Shown here piece after piece: positions 15,201 to 30,200 of a DNA stretch of 64,000 nucleotides (its first letter is position 1; each line of letters starts with the position of its first letter). The stretch comes from Tubiluchus corallicola. Taxonomy: Eukaryota > Priapulida > Priapulimorpha > Priapulimorphida > Tubiluchidae. Position numbers and translations under genes: made by a program. Location of the stretch: NCBI GenBank assembly GCA_030141605.1, contig JAQGDQ010000011.1, positions 806,066 through 870,065 on the forward strand, read 5' to 3'. The notes under the pieces were generated by a model. That model searched no databases. It saw only the letters and a list, made by a program, of their open reading frames with translations, and was not told the DNA's origin.

Positions 15201-18200
15201 GGTCCATATAAACGAATGACAATGAGGTCTTTTCAGTATACAGCCGAAAAGCCGTTTTTCTGAAAAGCCGGGAACCCCCAACAAAAAGAGAAATTGCTTG
15301 GCTTAATGGCGAACTGGCACGGTGGGTAACAGTGCACACCCATTATATAATCTAGAGCTTCAGTCACTTCACGGTGGTTTTGTATAGAAACTGCATGCCT
15401 TTGGCAATTACGACTGCTGGGCTGTAAGATCTGTACAGCTATATTAGCAGCACAGCTTAATGAATAACTTTCAGACCCTGACACAGCCGTTAACAACCAT
15501 CTCTCTTGGTGCCATTTCGTGATTGAAATGTTACCGAAAGGTTCTCATTAACGACCAGCGAATACCGAGTATTAATTAATGTCTTGCTATAAATGGGCAT
15601 AAATATAGTTGACTGAGCGAAGTGGGTAACGAGGTCTCATTCATAGACCCGATTTTTCTTAGAGATTTTTTTCTTAAAGTTCTTTTTTTTTGTGATGCGA
15701 GTTGCCTTTCTGGTTTGAACGCCACGTCTGAAAATTACTTGTCCGTCTGAATTGTCCACACATGGACCTAGGTTTTCTGAAGCTAGTTCAAAGTTGCAGA
15801 GCCTCTAAAGACCCTTAGTCACTTCTTTTAATCCTTGGAACTCACTTTGCTGCTGGATCCTTAATTTTGTGCTCAATAAACCGATCTTTTGAGGTTGTTT
15901 TTGGAGCTTTTATTTGTTTGACAAGTAACGATTGTTTCGTGGTCTGATATCTAGGCATTTACTTCAAAATGGTTTTGTGACGAGAAGAATAAATTGAGTG
16001 CATTATTCAAGGTGTGTTCCTAGTTTAAAATTAAACAGTACAGAGTTTGGTCAGTAAATGCATGGGTAACAGCTGCAAAAGTGCCAAAGTGTATTAAAGA
16101 ATTTGCACAAACAAAGTTCAAGTGCAGGCAGTATATTGATTTCTTTGTTTAATGTTGATAATACAGTAAATAAATAAACAGCGTAGTTAACTAAGCATTA
16201 CTATGTCTAGTGGATAGGGTAGATTGTACATGATTAATGAAGGCAGTGTCTATAGGGAGTTGCGCCTTGTTAATGGTTAATACGTGTATTACTTGTGTGC
16301 ACAATTGATCTCTTACTTAAATTGTCTGTGGGTACCTGTATAATGTCTACGTATTAAATTACAACCTTGGTATGTTTATTAAATAGGTCCAGAAATTTTC
16401 TTTATTTTTCAACATCGTCTCGCATCTTAGACAACAAAAAACTGATCTCCAATCACCTGAACAATTTATGGATATTTGGGTTGTTATTTTCCATCTTCGT
16501 CAATCTTGCACTCAGCCATTTGTGCGATCGTTTTGAATAGAGTCCCCAAGATCCCCCTTATCTTGCTCCCATCGAATGAATACGCCAGTGCGTAAACAAA
16601 TGCTACTGCCATACCACCCTTATTCTCTTCTCAGTCTGATGAACTATCGATCAGTAGTGCCATTAAAAACAAGCTAGGACTATGCTCTGTGTACAAATCG
16701 ATATCAAATGTTGATTGCCTGTTATCACTGGCGTACATGAATCTTAACTGGCTTGAACTCAGCGGGCAGAGAGAGAAAATGTGCTTCTGACATTCTCAGA
16801 TTTCGAAGCGGGTCGAATTTCCACACAGATCAATTCAAAGAACATTTTCTTACGAGTCGGCGGTGCTCCTGCATTCTGGTTTTTCTAGTTCTGAATGTCT
16901 ACGGGCTGTGGAACAACTAGTTAAGTCTGTGACTCGGTGCATGCCAGCCATTGCCAGGTAAATCATCATTTGTGAGATCAGACACTTTAAGGTCGCAGTG
17001 TTACTAATTTCATTTGACAGCTTTTGTGTCGTTTTTGGGTAATGAACCCTGTCTGTTTAACTTAAGTGTTTTCTAAAACTAGTTGGTATGTAGTAAATTT
17101 CATTGTATAATGTAAATAGGCTACGTGTTTGCTGTTGACCTATTTTACTTAATATTAATGCGAGCTGATTCTCATTTTAGAAAACTTTTTCGTTTATGTG
17201 AACAATGTGATACGAAAGTAATTTTGTGTAATAACTTCATAATTATACTGTATAACAGTAATGCATATATTATTATTGTATAGATTATGCACAAAATAGC
17301 ATAATTATTTCATTTTAGCCTGCAGGTTCTCTTGCAGGCTACCGAGCTCACTTATGTTTTGTCTTGGTAGTATTAGTACCAGGAAACAGTACCAGGAAAC
17401 AACTCGTATGTAGATTGCGTACGGCGTACACTGGTAAACAGAATTTTGTTTTTATGAGCATAGATTCATTTTGTTGGTAAAGAAAAATTACAATTATAAC
17501 TTCGTGACGTATTTATAGGGCATGCGATTTTCTGTTTGAAAATTGAACAAATTTCCTTTCAAAGAATCATTTCCGCTTCAATTCTGTTCCACAGAAATTA
17601 GAAGCTACATGGCCTTACAACTGATGTTTATTCCAACTATACATGCAGATGAATAAAGTTTCACATCTCTTTGAATGTTATTTAATGCGTCCAGATGATA
17701 CCATTTTTCTGTCTGCTCAACATTTGATTGCCGCCTGGCGGAAACCTGAATAAATTTAAATAGAAAAGTGCATAAAATTTTGCAATGAATTTTTAAGTAT
17801 AATAGTTTTTGTTTTGCTGCTGGTATGTTTTAGGTCGAATGATTTAAGACATGTTTTCCCATGTCAATGAAATTTTCCCAAATTTTATTAATCTTGCGGG
17901 AGAGGAAAAATTTATATTACTAATGAATGGAAATGAAAGTGAACTTGCAAATTTAATTTCAAACTATATACAGACAATTTTAAAAGAAGAAAATAACATC
18001 TTAGTCGCAAAAAAACATATTCAATTGATAGCAAAGGCACATTACTGTAATTATATAATTTTTGTGAACGTGTAAATATTATATACTGTTTAACCTCTAT
18101 TGTTTCTTTTACAGTTTAATAATTATGACGATTATACCCAAGTTTTGGGATGTTTTGTATGTTGTGTGATTTTTTTTTACGTAAATTGTATTGTATATTG

Positions 18201-21200
18201 TTTTGTATCGTTCGTCAATAAACTATTTGTCAAAGTTTCATCTTAGCATTTTAAACAAACAAAGTATAGCCTTAATGATAATTAAATTACTTTTTTGCAG
18301 AATTTCAAGTCTGTGGTAGACAAAGCCAGTCTATCATCATACAAGACAAAACCCGTCGAGTTTTTTAGCGATCTTTTTCTGACATTTTTGGAGGACTCAG
18401 AACTGAGGCCACATACAGTAAGTGCACTTTTTCTGATTTCTGCATAACTATTTGTCAGCTATAGCAATAAAGTTGCTCCATACATTTCTTTATCCAAATT
18501 CGGGTACTATTTGAAGTAGCATATCAGGTTTAGGAGCAAGCAAGTGCCAAACTTTTCTGTTGAAGTGAACATGGAGTTACCATCTGTCAAAATGGGTTGG
18601 TGTGCTGTTAAGGGTAGGCTGACGTAAAACGTAAACAGGTGTTCAGACTTCAGAGATAATAATTAGAGTATGAATATTTGGACCAAGTCTGGTTGAAAAT
18701 TTGCAGCAACTGCAGAATTCTTGAATCCTCACTGTCTTGATGGACTAAAACCAATAGCCATTGTAGGCGATGCAGTACAGCTTCTACAGTTTATTTTTGC
18801 TCAGTACTACATAATACAGAAAGCTAAACAATGTGATTTCTAATGTGCAATTGGATGGATGACTACCGACTACTAGAAAAAATTATTCTGGCTATGAAAT
18901 TTCACTTCCATATCCACAAATTTTACGACAATACCCTTAGATTTATCCTTATCCATCTTGCCCTATCCACGTGTATGACGTACCCGTATTCCCCGAATAC
19001 CCGCAAAGCACAGGCTGTTTTTACTTTCTACCAATACTGAAAATGTTGGAAATCAAATGAATAAACGTTTGTACATGATTAAATCAAACGTTTGTTTTTA
19101 TCCAGTGCACAACATGAATTAGAGAATGTATTTTTGTTCATTATCATAAAATACGTCTTCAGTTTTAGTTGAACAATGTCTTTCAGGCTTTCAGCCTTAA
19201 ACACAGTGAGTGAAACTCCCGACAATCAAACAAACAGACGTAGAGTCATTTTAATTTCCTCAGCGAGTTTTCGATGCTTCCAGTTCTTCAACTCCATGCC
19301 AATTACTTTGCAGCTTGGGCAAAACATAAGCTTCAGCAGTACAGTGGAATTTGACTATCCTAGTTCGTAAACTTATGTTACTAATGACTACTGTTACATC
19401 ATATCCTCACAACAATCATATGACAAGTAAAATAAACTGCTATTCAGAATAATGATATTCTCTGCTGTATTTCCTTTTAAATCACATATAGATGTCCATG
19501 AATATTATCACCTATGGCCTAAGTCTGCCATCCTTACATCATCATATCAGTATCCAAGGCAACCCTGATTATTTCCCTTTGGGGCGTTTTATTTGCTGAA
19601 TTTAGCACACAATACCGTAAATATGTTATACTCGAAGCGTGCGAGTGTTTATTATTAGCCAGAAGCCATTTCTATTTATCACAATTGTTGTTTTGTTCAT
19701 AGAGACACCTAACAAGCTTTGCTGAAGCCATTTTCCAACGCTCAGTCGTAATAAGCAATGGGTTTGCCTTACTCTCTCTTGTCAACAGAACTAAATTTAG
19801 GAAAAACCGAGGTGCGGCAGTTGCAGTTGCCTAGCAACCACTCAGATGCATTAGAAAGTTCCAGCTACGTGTGCTAATTAAGTGCACATTAGCGCAGCTA
19901 AGGTTTCTCCTGGCGTTGCAGCACCATCAGCAGCAGACAGCCGTGCTGGTGATAAATTTAATTAGCATGGAGTTATTTTATGGCTGGCAGTCATGTTATG
20001 GTCTTAGTGAGTTATGTGTCTAACTCATTTAATCAGAAAGGAATATTTGCCATTTTAAAAACCGTTAGCTACTTTAGAATTAAGGCGAAGCACTTTTTAA
20101 GACTTTAATGTACGTGTACTGTCGTAAAGACGCTATCACGTTCTTAAGAAAATTAATTTTAAAATTTAACTAGTTCAAGCTGCTACGTGTAAATCTGGGT
20201 GCATCATTAGTAATTATACAGTAAATATTTTTGTTTCCATAGTTGGGTGTGAGTTGGCTTGTTAGTTGTTCGTTGATTGGTTAGTTGGCTGATTGATTGG
20301 GGTTTGGTTGGCTGATCGTTTTGTGAGGCTGTTGAGATTACGTGACAAATGCATATTCCAGTTCCCAGTTCTCCACGTTGAAAACCTTCCCAGTTTATGA
20401 ACATCAGCCTTTCTGATACCAGCTCGTGAGAAAGAAATATGGAATTTTGCCGTAATTTCGTGACCTATGTTATTGTACTCTTCTCACACCTGCAAAAATC
20501 TAGATCTTCAATCTTATTTACACACATTGCAATCGGCGTTATAGTTTCGCTAACTTGACACGTGTAGTTTTTTGTATAGGTTATTTATGGAAACTGATAA
20601 TATATCATTGAAATGTTGACTTTCAATCTTTGCCCTCAGTGCAACTTTTGTACCTATGTATCACAAATCAACTGCACTATACAGTACTACAGAGCCATGC
20701 CATATAAATTATCAAGGTCTATTTTATAAATACAGATATGTACGTATAATAAAGGTTCGATGCTTCTAATGGAAGTTTTCATCACGTCATAGATGCCCCT
20801 TTTGCAGCCCTCATTGATCTCCCCCTGAGCTTTTGTGTGTTTCCTCTCACGTAGACAGGTAGTTAGCTTAATTGATGTTTTCTAACCACAACATTCTAAA
20901 CGTCAGCCGACAGAAAGCCGTTTTAGTACGGTGCTGCCTTTTTCTGATATTAACTTCGCTAACCATTAGTGGTTAGTTAGCAACGTTGTGGTTATGGAGT
21001 CTATGTATATTGTCTATATACGAGGTTACCGGGTAAAACTGCTCCTGTAGGTAATAATAAGCGTCACTATGACCATTGATGACTTCTTAACTAAACGCGC
21101 AAGATTATATAGGATTATTACGTGGAACTATTTTATTTTTGAAAGAGTGAAATGTGCAGCAACTTTTCTGACACGATTAAATCATTACTGGTTTCTAGTA

Positions 21201-24200
21201 GAAACGATTATTGAAACTTTCAGTTTAATTTAATTCATCTCATTTTACAAACATGTAACACGGCTGGTGATTTCAGTTTTCCATTTCAATTCATTTACTT
21301 TGACTGTTGGGTGAACGTACCATTAGTCCATTACTTATTAACAACATAAAAACAGCTGTCAATAAACTTTTACAGAAAAAGTTATCGTCTACACGTAAAT
21401 GCAAGAAAAGTACGCCTTGATGCAAAGGTTTCATAAACGCATTAACCTACATAGAATAGTAAATGCTTTTATCATATCAATTGACCCGCAACCTGTCCGC
21501 AGATCTCAGACTGAATTGAGTTTCTAGTTTGATAAGTGTTTAGAATGCACAATGCGCTCTCCAAGCTGGAGGAACTCAAAAATACATTTATTGAACGCAG
21601 TAAAACGACTCGTAAAACGAAATCAGTTTATGTCGAAACCTGCTGTTCGATTAAATTGTCTTACCGGCTGTCTTCACGAGCAAATTTTTTGGGTCACCAA
21701 CATCTAAGCATGGGAGTGTACTGGCTACTGCGGTGACTAAGCCTCTTTAAAGGGGAATTTTCCTTCGAAGCAGATGTTGCCGCCTCGCACGAGCTTGGCA
21801 ATTACGGCTAAATTACGTTGCGCTGGCAATTACGGTGAGCCGTTGTAGTGTAATGTAATTTCCTTGGAGGTAGCCTAGGAATCAAGCTTAATACCACTAT
21901 GTACTGTCTTGTATACTAAGCTGCTAATAACCTGTCTAAATCAACCCTTTAATGATGAAAACGAACTTACAGCCACAGCATAGGAGCAAGACGGGATTTG
22001 GAAGTAGTGAATCGTAGTAATGCTATATGGTCCTCGCAAGTGTAAGTCCGAACAATGTGATAATGTACGCTTTATGCGACCCAGCGGGAAAGCCAGAATA
22101 TCTGTACGATATCAAATGTATTCCCCTGATATAAAACACTGCAAAGATTGACTGCTATTTAGTAATAGGCGCACACGTACACGTAATACGATCTGTTTTT
22201 TACTTGTAATTTTCAAAAATTAGAACCGTTACAGCATCGAAGTGCTCTGCTCAGAAGACATGCCCATATTAATTCAGAGCCCCGAATGGCCTTGAATGAA
22301 TAAATCTAGTGAGTTTGAATTGGTCCTACTATCATGAGGACACCTGTATGTTCCCGAAGCTCACAGCCATCTACATTAAAGCCATGCAAATAGTTATAAT
22401 GTCGTAACTGCCTGGGGTACAATGTCATATTTGTATAATACACGGTATATATTTAGCACAACACAACGAACGCACCTGCAGTTTTCAGCTGTCTATCATC
22501 ATTGAATGTTTGCACTGTGTGTTAGTTTAAACCCGGCTGATATATCATAATTTGAACTGTTGCAGTTGTCTATAGTTGACTGTGTTTATTGCACACTTAC
22601 GTAGTTCCTAGTAACATGTACAAAGTGCTTGTTTCAGCTACTACCTAGTTGTACATTCCGCCAATTCCACAGGTGTCTGTTTATAAATTATTCTACTACC
22701 AAACAGGCGCTTCGAACACATATTAGTTGTTTAACTACACAGAGGCTTTAAATAAAGAGTCTTGTTCTGTTGAATAGCGGTATTTTGGAGAGTTGAGTAG
22801 TAGTCCTTTGAAAGCTGAATCCAGTCTCACAACTTTTTGACTTGTTAGAAATGCAACATTAATGCTTACTATTATTATATGGCTATTATGCTTATGTCAA
22901 GCGAGAAAATCATTAAAACGGATTTGATTCCATTGACTGGGTTGCTTAATTCGAAGACAGTAAACAAGCGTGATAAGCACAAAATAAATGCTCACGTTAA
23001 CTCTAATCTCGGGTGTGGATTAAGGTTACGCAAGGAGAAATGCTAGGCCAGCTAGGGCAAAGCGCTCGCTACCCAGATTTGATAATTTATATCGACAGTT
23101 GATTTGTTTAAACCTGGATCTTATCGAGAATTATAGTACTCGATAAAAAACACAAAGTTTATAACCTAGCTACACGTGTGCTACGCTTGGTTCAAGGACG
23201 TCACATTTCCCAAGACACGCAAGTGCATAACTTTCATGTAAACCAAAAGTGCTGTCAGTCTGCAATACTGGTCATTTATCAGAGTAGACTAAATTATATG
23301 CTGCGCAAGTTTTAGCAGCTACATTAGCATATAAATACGCTCTGTGAGGGCTCTCCTATCAGCTCAATTTGCATACGAGGAATTTACATAATCTCCCCAA
23401 CGCCAATGACGTCCATTGTTCAAATCTAATGAGAACATATTTTCATTTTCAATCGTCCAGCAGTAACGTATCGGATACAACTCGTAATACGCTAAAAATT
23501 TCTCTGCGATTTAGCCAATTGGTGATCGACCATTGAATTTCAGAAAATCCATTCTAGAAAATCGGTTTGTGCAATCGTGAGAAAAGAGGCTTTGGGGGAA
23601 AAACAGAGTCGGAGGATTTATCGCCGAAAATTGGATTAGACGTTACTTTCAAATATTTTGCCATGTAGCAAGAAAATATCTAAAGCCTATTAATTTATGG
23701 GGATAGTCGGCCCGTCGGAGCAGTATTTAAAAGCCTTGGAAAAAAAGCTGATAATTTGCTATAGATGTATCGACCAAATTAGAGTACTCTGCTCCTGTTT
23801 GGCCAGCGTACGTGTAAAATACACGACTACAGTTGTAATAAGTGCTTTTTACTTTTTACACTGTAATATGTGTGGCTTTGACTCGAGAATGGCTAACAGA
23901 GTGGAATTAATATCGACAGATTACAAAATAATTAAACGAATAACAGAAACTTTTCATGACCGATGAATGCAAATTTTAGTACACGTGAAATGAACAAGAT
24001 TATAGCTCATTTGAGTATAACTCATATTATTTAGTTGGCTCTGCCAGTCAAGAGATAGATACATGGAGATATGGCGAGGCACTGGGGTTGACTTCTGTGA
24101 AACAGTTTTGTGAGCAAACTTGCCAAAGACAGTCCCAGCTAAGTGTATCTACGAATTTAGCAGAAAAGAAATTTTGGAACTGTTAGTAAAACAACATGCT

Positions 24201-27200
24201 GCGACGGTTTCAGAGTGACCATACAAATAACCGCCTCTGTAAGGTCATTATGGTTCATGCTTTTGTTCACTTTTAAATGGCCGTGCAACAATGTACGCTT
24301 GCTATTCAAATAAGTAGCGCCCGTCTCTGTGTGCTTTCATTAATCTTTCATAAAGCCTTGGAGCATATTATAGTAAGCATTAAATATGTAACTCCCCCTA
24401 GGAAAAGTGGTTAGCTGTTATAGCCAGCCTTTATAGCGTGGTGCTTTCACAGTCGCAAAGCTCGTAACAGATTCTGCGAAACCAGGAAATCTTTGCGAAA
24501 AGCTAGTCTGATGAAAGACGAGTAACATTACACACACAACCAACTAAAGCTCCAAACGAAACTGGCAGATTAGTTGCTAACTTGTTTTGCACGCCGGGTA
24601 AAAAGTTGGCCTGCGGGCTAAAAGCTTAATATCCAATTTCGACGCAGAACCTGTTCTTCCAAGAATAGAGCCTCTGAACACAGCATTCATTCACTGCAGG
24701 GCAAAAAAGAGATAATTGCAAATGGCAGCCGGTCCTTTGTTGTGTTTCAAACTGTTGAAAGTCGATAGTGATTTTCTGATTTCATTCAACAGATACCGGG
24801 TGATATTTCGCCTTAATTAGTTGCTGATTGCTGTGTTGTACCAATTTCCTTGACCTCTTTTTTACTCGCTAGGTTGGCAAAAACAGTTCTGCGTTTTGCC
24901 TTTGTATAATTCCGTTGGTCTGTCGTCTCTGTACTGTAATCTGTTTTTTGTTTATTGTAATTTATGTTTGATTCAGTGAATATTCCTTTTTGTTCAGTTG
25001 TCTTGTGTTAAAATGAAACTAAAAAATTTTCATGCTCTATTGGTAGATCTGTTTTGTTATTCTAAGGTGTTAAACAGTTGGCAGCTTTTTGCTCCTATGT
25101 CATCTTTTTTGGCATGCATTTCTTCATTACTGCTTACGGGTTCTGTCCAAAATATTCTAAACATAACGTGCACTGCAGCATATTGGTTGCTGAAATCTAT
25201 CTTGCTGTTTTGCTTCAACGCATTTTTCGGTGGCTGTTAAAAATACTCTGGCAGAATGGTGTTATTCGAACCCTGCCTGGCCTAGCTTAGTAGCAAAGGA
25301 ATGCAGCGTTTGTACGCCGCAGTTGGGGTAAACAAACAAGGCGGTCTAACTGGTGCTGCGCATGAATATCGGATTTTATTTACATACATGAGATGGTGCA
25401 TATACTTGGTTTCAGAAATTCTCTTTCTTAGTCACTAGGTAAATAATTCTTATCTTTCGCACGTCATTAATGTGAATAATATGATTTGATAAACTACAGA
25501 GATGATTGTTTAAGGCAGATAGGTCTATTTTGATAGAGATATTAGTTGTCAAACGCCTTCAGACATTAGACAAAAGCTACTTGGTAATATAATAATCGAA
25601 AACAAGTCAAGAACCTAGCGTATTTTATGGAATTTTTGAATTTTATACACAAGTTTGCCATGTTAGCCCAGCTACTGGTGTGTAAACTTACCCCAGTGAT
25701 GTCATAAATTAAATCAAGGGCATGTTCTTCAGTCTTTTCATGAAGATTTTTCGTAAAGGCACCACTTGCCTAATTTGTTAAAGTACTGTAACTCGAATGG
25801 CTCTGTGACACTTTGGGGCCTTGAAAATGCCTTCATTTGCATTTACTTCTCTGTCGTACATCCAATATATATTCTATGATCTTGATTAATTATGTTTTCA
25901 TAGATTTAACTGTATTAATTATGCACAGCTAAGAAAAGCCCTTTTGACAGATAAATTTTAATTGCGTACAGTATTTCTCTTTAATTACTTCAAATTTCAA
26001 GGCCAAGGCGTTTTGTGATGCATCATTAATTTTGTAGTGCGTACAAAGCATATTACACTTATACTTCAGTAATTTTAACCTTACAAGGTTGAATGTTATT
26101 AATTTCAGTCAGTGTACCTGCACAGATAATTACGTTGAAGGTCATTATTATTGAAATAATATGTTGAGCAGACTTTCAGTAATCAGAGTTTGCGGGTAGT
26201 TTAAGTTCTTATGTACGTATCTTAGTTGGACCGCAGTTTGCTCTTTACAAGATGATTACTGGTGGTAAAATCTGTAAAATATTGCCTAAGACTTGAAATG
26301 CTTTAACAACAAGCCACTTTTTATGTACAGTATAAATTACGTGTTGCTAACTCCTACAGTGCACACAAGTGGTGTAAATTAATGGGAAAAAATCTGATTA
26401 TCATGGGCAAATGTTTTAAAGCTAAAGTGATTGTCTGGATGTTCATTAATATTCAACAATAAAAATCAAAGTCTAAAAATCTGTACGTATCAACACAATG
26501 CCTTCACTTGTGCATTGTTAGACGCACTGAAGCACAACGATTCTTTGCGCTCAAATTGTATTTGTAAATGTCAATAAAAATTTGAACAATCGCTCTCTAT
26601 CTAAGCTAGAATTCATGGTTGATGAATCTGGTTTTGATATGATAATATATTATGGGGAGGGGTGAGTCATGTGTGTTGGTCTGACACACTGCGTGATGTG
26701 CACTCAGCCGATAATGCTCATTGTGTAAACAGGCAACGAACTATGGTGACTGTACTGGTTTTTCTCTGCTGGCCTTTCATTGCAAACGACTGCTTTTACC
26801 TACATGCCGGTTGACCCTACACTGAATTGGTAATTTGACAGCCGAAAAACTGGTTCCCATTTCTGGGTTTGGTTGGTTCGTCTCACAATGCGATCATTTG
26901 TTTGCAAAGATGAGTGGAGGATTTGTCTAGCTGGCTCAGTGTGTGAGCGTTTGTTCTTTGAACTGCTGTGATTTCATTACTGTGATTGCTTTGCGTTAGT
27001 TTGTTGAAGTTTTTTCTTGGAGAAAGTGCTTTAGTGTAAAGGCCATAACTAATTCCGATAGTTATTCTGCGTACGCATTTGGTAAATTGGATTAAGAAGA
27101 ACAGACATTGGAGATTTCTGTCAATTCTAGAGATTTGACTAGGGCCGTTTGAACCATAAACGTGAGCTGTTTGAGACAACTGCCTCGATTTATTGCGGTT

Positions 27201-30200
27201 TGCATCTGTTTTTAGTATGGATCGTGATTACCACAGCGTCTGAACTTTCAGTAAAGAGAAAACAATTTTTGCTGTTCTCATCTTACTACAGCAAAGGTAA
27301 GAGTTTAATTAATGTTCGTGTTCGGTTTGGCCTGGAAAGTATATTACTCATGTGTGATTGTAAGTAAACTGAACTGTTTTATTTTCTGTTTGATCTAGAA
27401 TATGCTGATAATCATATTCACATGATATGTTAATGTTTTCTATAACAAATATGTTCGTGTTATCTTGGAGTATAATGTTCACCTTGTCAATATGGTAAAT
27501 ATTTATTATAATAACTGTCCGAGTGTTCCGTATTCATATTAGTAAGAACTTTGTCGGATTCGAACAGGCAATAGTTGAAAAATTTGGTTTATCTTAAAGA
27601 ATGTGTTTGTCCTGTCAAAATCCGTATTTGTGCAACATTATCAGAAGCAATATACGTAGAATATTTGTTAAACACCGTTTAACTTCTTTGAGCCATAAAA
27701 TTCGTAAGTAATTTTCAAAATTCGTATGTAATTCAAGCCACTTACACCTTTTCAGGTATAAATTAGCATGATATTACCCTGGGTGTGGTCGTTAGATCTT
27801 AAAAATGAAGTAATTTCTATTTCTAGTGACAAAATAATAGGAGTTTCTTGCTAAACTAGTGTCGTACACCTGTCGGCAGTTAACCTTGCAACTGATCTGA
27901 AACCGACATCGCTTAGTTAGAGTGAACGGCGCTTTCACTTCCGGTCATCTCTTTCATTTTCCCGCTCTTTTTATTGAGGCGTTTCCGTGAGGGACATTTT
28001 TCTCCACCCTGTAGAATTGGTGTTGATAGGGTAACTTTCTAACAGTTAGAGGCGTTACAGTAATTGGAAGCTACTAGTATTATATAAGATTTGAGTCCTC
28101 CTAACATTGTAGTATATTTAAGTGCCGCTTACGCCTAAGGACGTACATCAACCTGATTTACAGTTAGCTGTTCGAGGTGCTTTTTCTTCTCTTGTGTGCC
28201 TTTTAAATTATTTGTGTGGCTTTGGATGAATTATGCAAGACTTTAGTGTAGTTAAACTATTGAGTGTTGTGTGCATGTATGTCAATGTGTGCCAGTTTAT
28301 TAACCCGACTGTGAACAGAGTGGATCTATTGTGAGGCCAAACATCTGCTACCATTGATTGATGACTATACAAAGTCTTCCCTCTAGGTACACCTCGTAAA
28401 TAATGTAGGCTACTTGTTGAATTTCTATAATCCCATCCAACAGCCCCTGCAGGATTCGTCGTGTATAGTGTTTAGTTTCGGGGCGAGAGAGAAGAGACAG
28501 GACGGAGGAGAGGCAGAGCGAGAGTGAAATTTTTAAATTTGCTCTTATGTTTTTTTAACTATAACTTCATGTGTGAGATCAGCAACGCTATAAGTTTTTG
28601 CATATTTCTGCAGCCCCTTTAGCTCACTTGCCTCGTTTAGTGTGGTTGAATGGAAAAAACACGCAGCAAGTCGGATTTATTTAGATGGAAATTTTACGAT
28701 GGAGGGTTTTTATTGTTATATACGCGTGCGTGAGTCATCATTTTAAGCTTAACCATGAGGTTTTAAAGATAAGAAGCGATGTACTAACTACGCGGTTTTA
28801 TCATGGATTTATAACGTAATAAAACCAATTTATCGTGTACATCATAATAATCAGTAATTAGGTGTACATGTACTCGACATTAAAGGCCTATACACTACTA
28901 AACACTTGTTAAGTAGAATTTTAAATGTAACTGAATTTTACATAATTTCACAACAAAATTTGCATTAGAAATTTTTATGTATTACTGTTCGAGTTTATTT
29001 TTATGAGCATCTCAGTTTGACGCATTATTTCCCAGCTATACCCCAAGAACAACGTAGACTTCGTCTATTTTTTTCTCTTTTTCTGTTGAGCTTTTAATTG
29101 AATGTTAGGATTTATTCTCAACGCAGTAATGAAGCTAATCGTGAGTACGAAGCCCGCACTAAAGTAGCGTCGCCTGAAAGAAGATAGGCGCAGCACAAAT
29201 TGCTAATAGCAGTGAAATCATACGAAAAAATGTTGAAGCTGTACAACGTTTATATTACGTGATTATTTTTACAACAAAAACTATATTTCCATGCCAACGT
29301 TTTGCAGTTATGTGCTGACGCCTGCAACAAAGCGAACACGTGGCATTTGTCTGAGGTGCAAGTGCCGATAATAATTTTATTAAGGGTCAGTTTTAAAACA
29401 TTTACCGCTTTAAGCCAATTAGTCCATAGCATTAATTACAAATTCAAGTAGTTTCCCCTCCCAGTGAATGTGAGCTTGAAATTTACAGTGATCAGTAATT
29501 AAATTGGAATGATCTGTGCTATTAATAAAATTGATATCTCTTGCGAAATTCAGAAGAAACTTCATGAGTGTAGACGTTTTTCACGCAGGTTTTAAAAACA
29601 CCGCAAAATATAACATCCGCAACCGAGAATAGCAGTTGCCCGTTTGTTCACAAATATAGCCGCCGGCTGCGCGTAATTTTTAACGATTTTATCTTTTCAT
29701 GCGACTCTTTTTACCTGACAAGGAGATACACTTTTTAATTTGAACACTATACGCCTAGCAGTCATATAGGTCGTGTTGAAGACGTGATTACGTGGGTTGT
29801 AGTACTTGGTAGCAATTGGCAGAGGCGATTGAAATCACACCAATATGAGTGTCGAAAGTCGAGTGGGCGAAATCATTCAGTTTAAAAATGAAAATAGTTT
29901 TTACTTGTCTCTATTGTTATAAATTTTAATTCCATTTGAAAAAATTCCTCAGAACTTAAATAATGTAGTTATATCTTCGAATGTCAAAAACAGATAGACA
30001 AACAAACAGTCCTGTGTATGCACTAGTCACGATGTGCCGTGTATGTTAAGATGTACGTTATTACGTATTTAACCATTAGCCTCTATATTAGATTATTATA
30101 ATATATTAATATATTAGATTGGCAGACTGCGCAGTTTCATATTTTTGCGATTTTTATAAGCTAAAGCAAAATATATTTTATAAGGCTATGAGGTTTCTCC

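Larger units (their letters stand above)
215..18300 (+). other. KDM3: KDM3 intron 1 (18.1 kb)
   Basis: Bounded by the GTATGT donor and a TTTTTTGCAG acceptor. It is AT-rich with no convincing nested gene. The longest open frame (5331-5768, minus, 145 codons) is unrecognised. Contents noted separately: a repeat copy near 4240-4800, tandem duplications at 6253-6334, 9036-9155 and 11928-12110, a CT run at 12519-12536, a 14-bp palindrome at 13930-13943, a hairpin at 17316-17341 and a LINE 3' remnant at 17851-18231. Slightly GC-richer stretches at 11280-11480 and 15230-15490 have no coding signal and could be conserved non-coding elements. The rest shows nothing I can support. Confidence 0.85.

Noticed and set aside
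25255-25285. Minus-strand GGGTTCGAATAA as a tRNA T arm
   Set aside because: The stem does not pair and no other tRNA arms are present.
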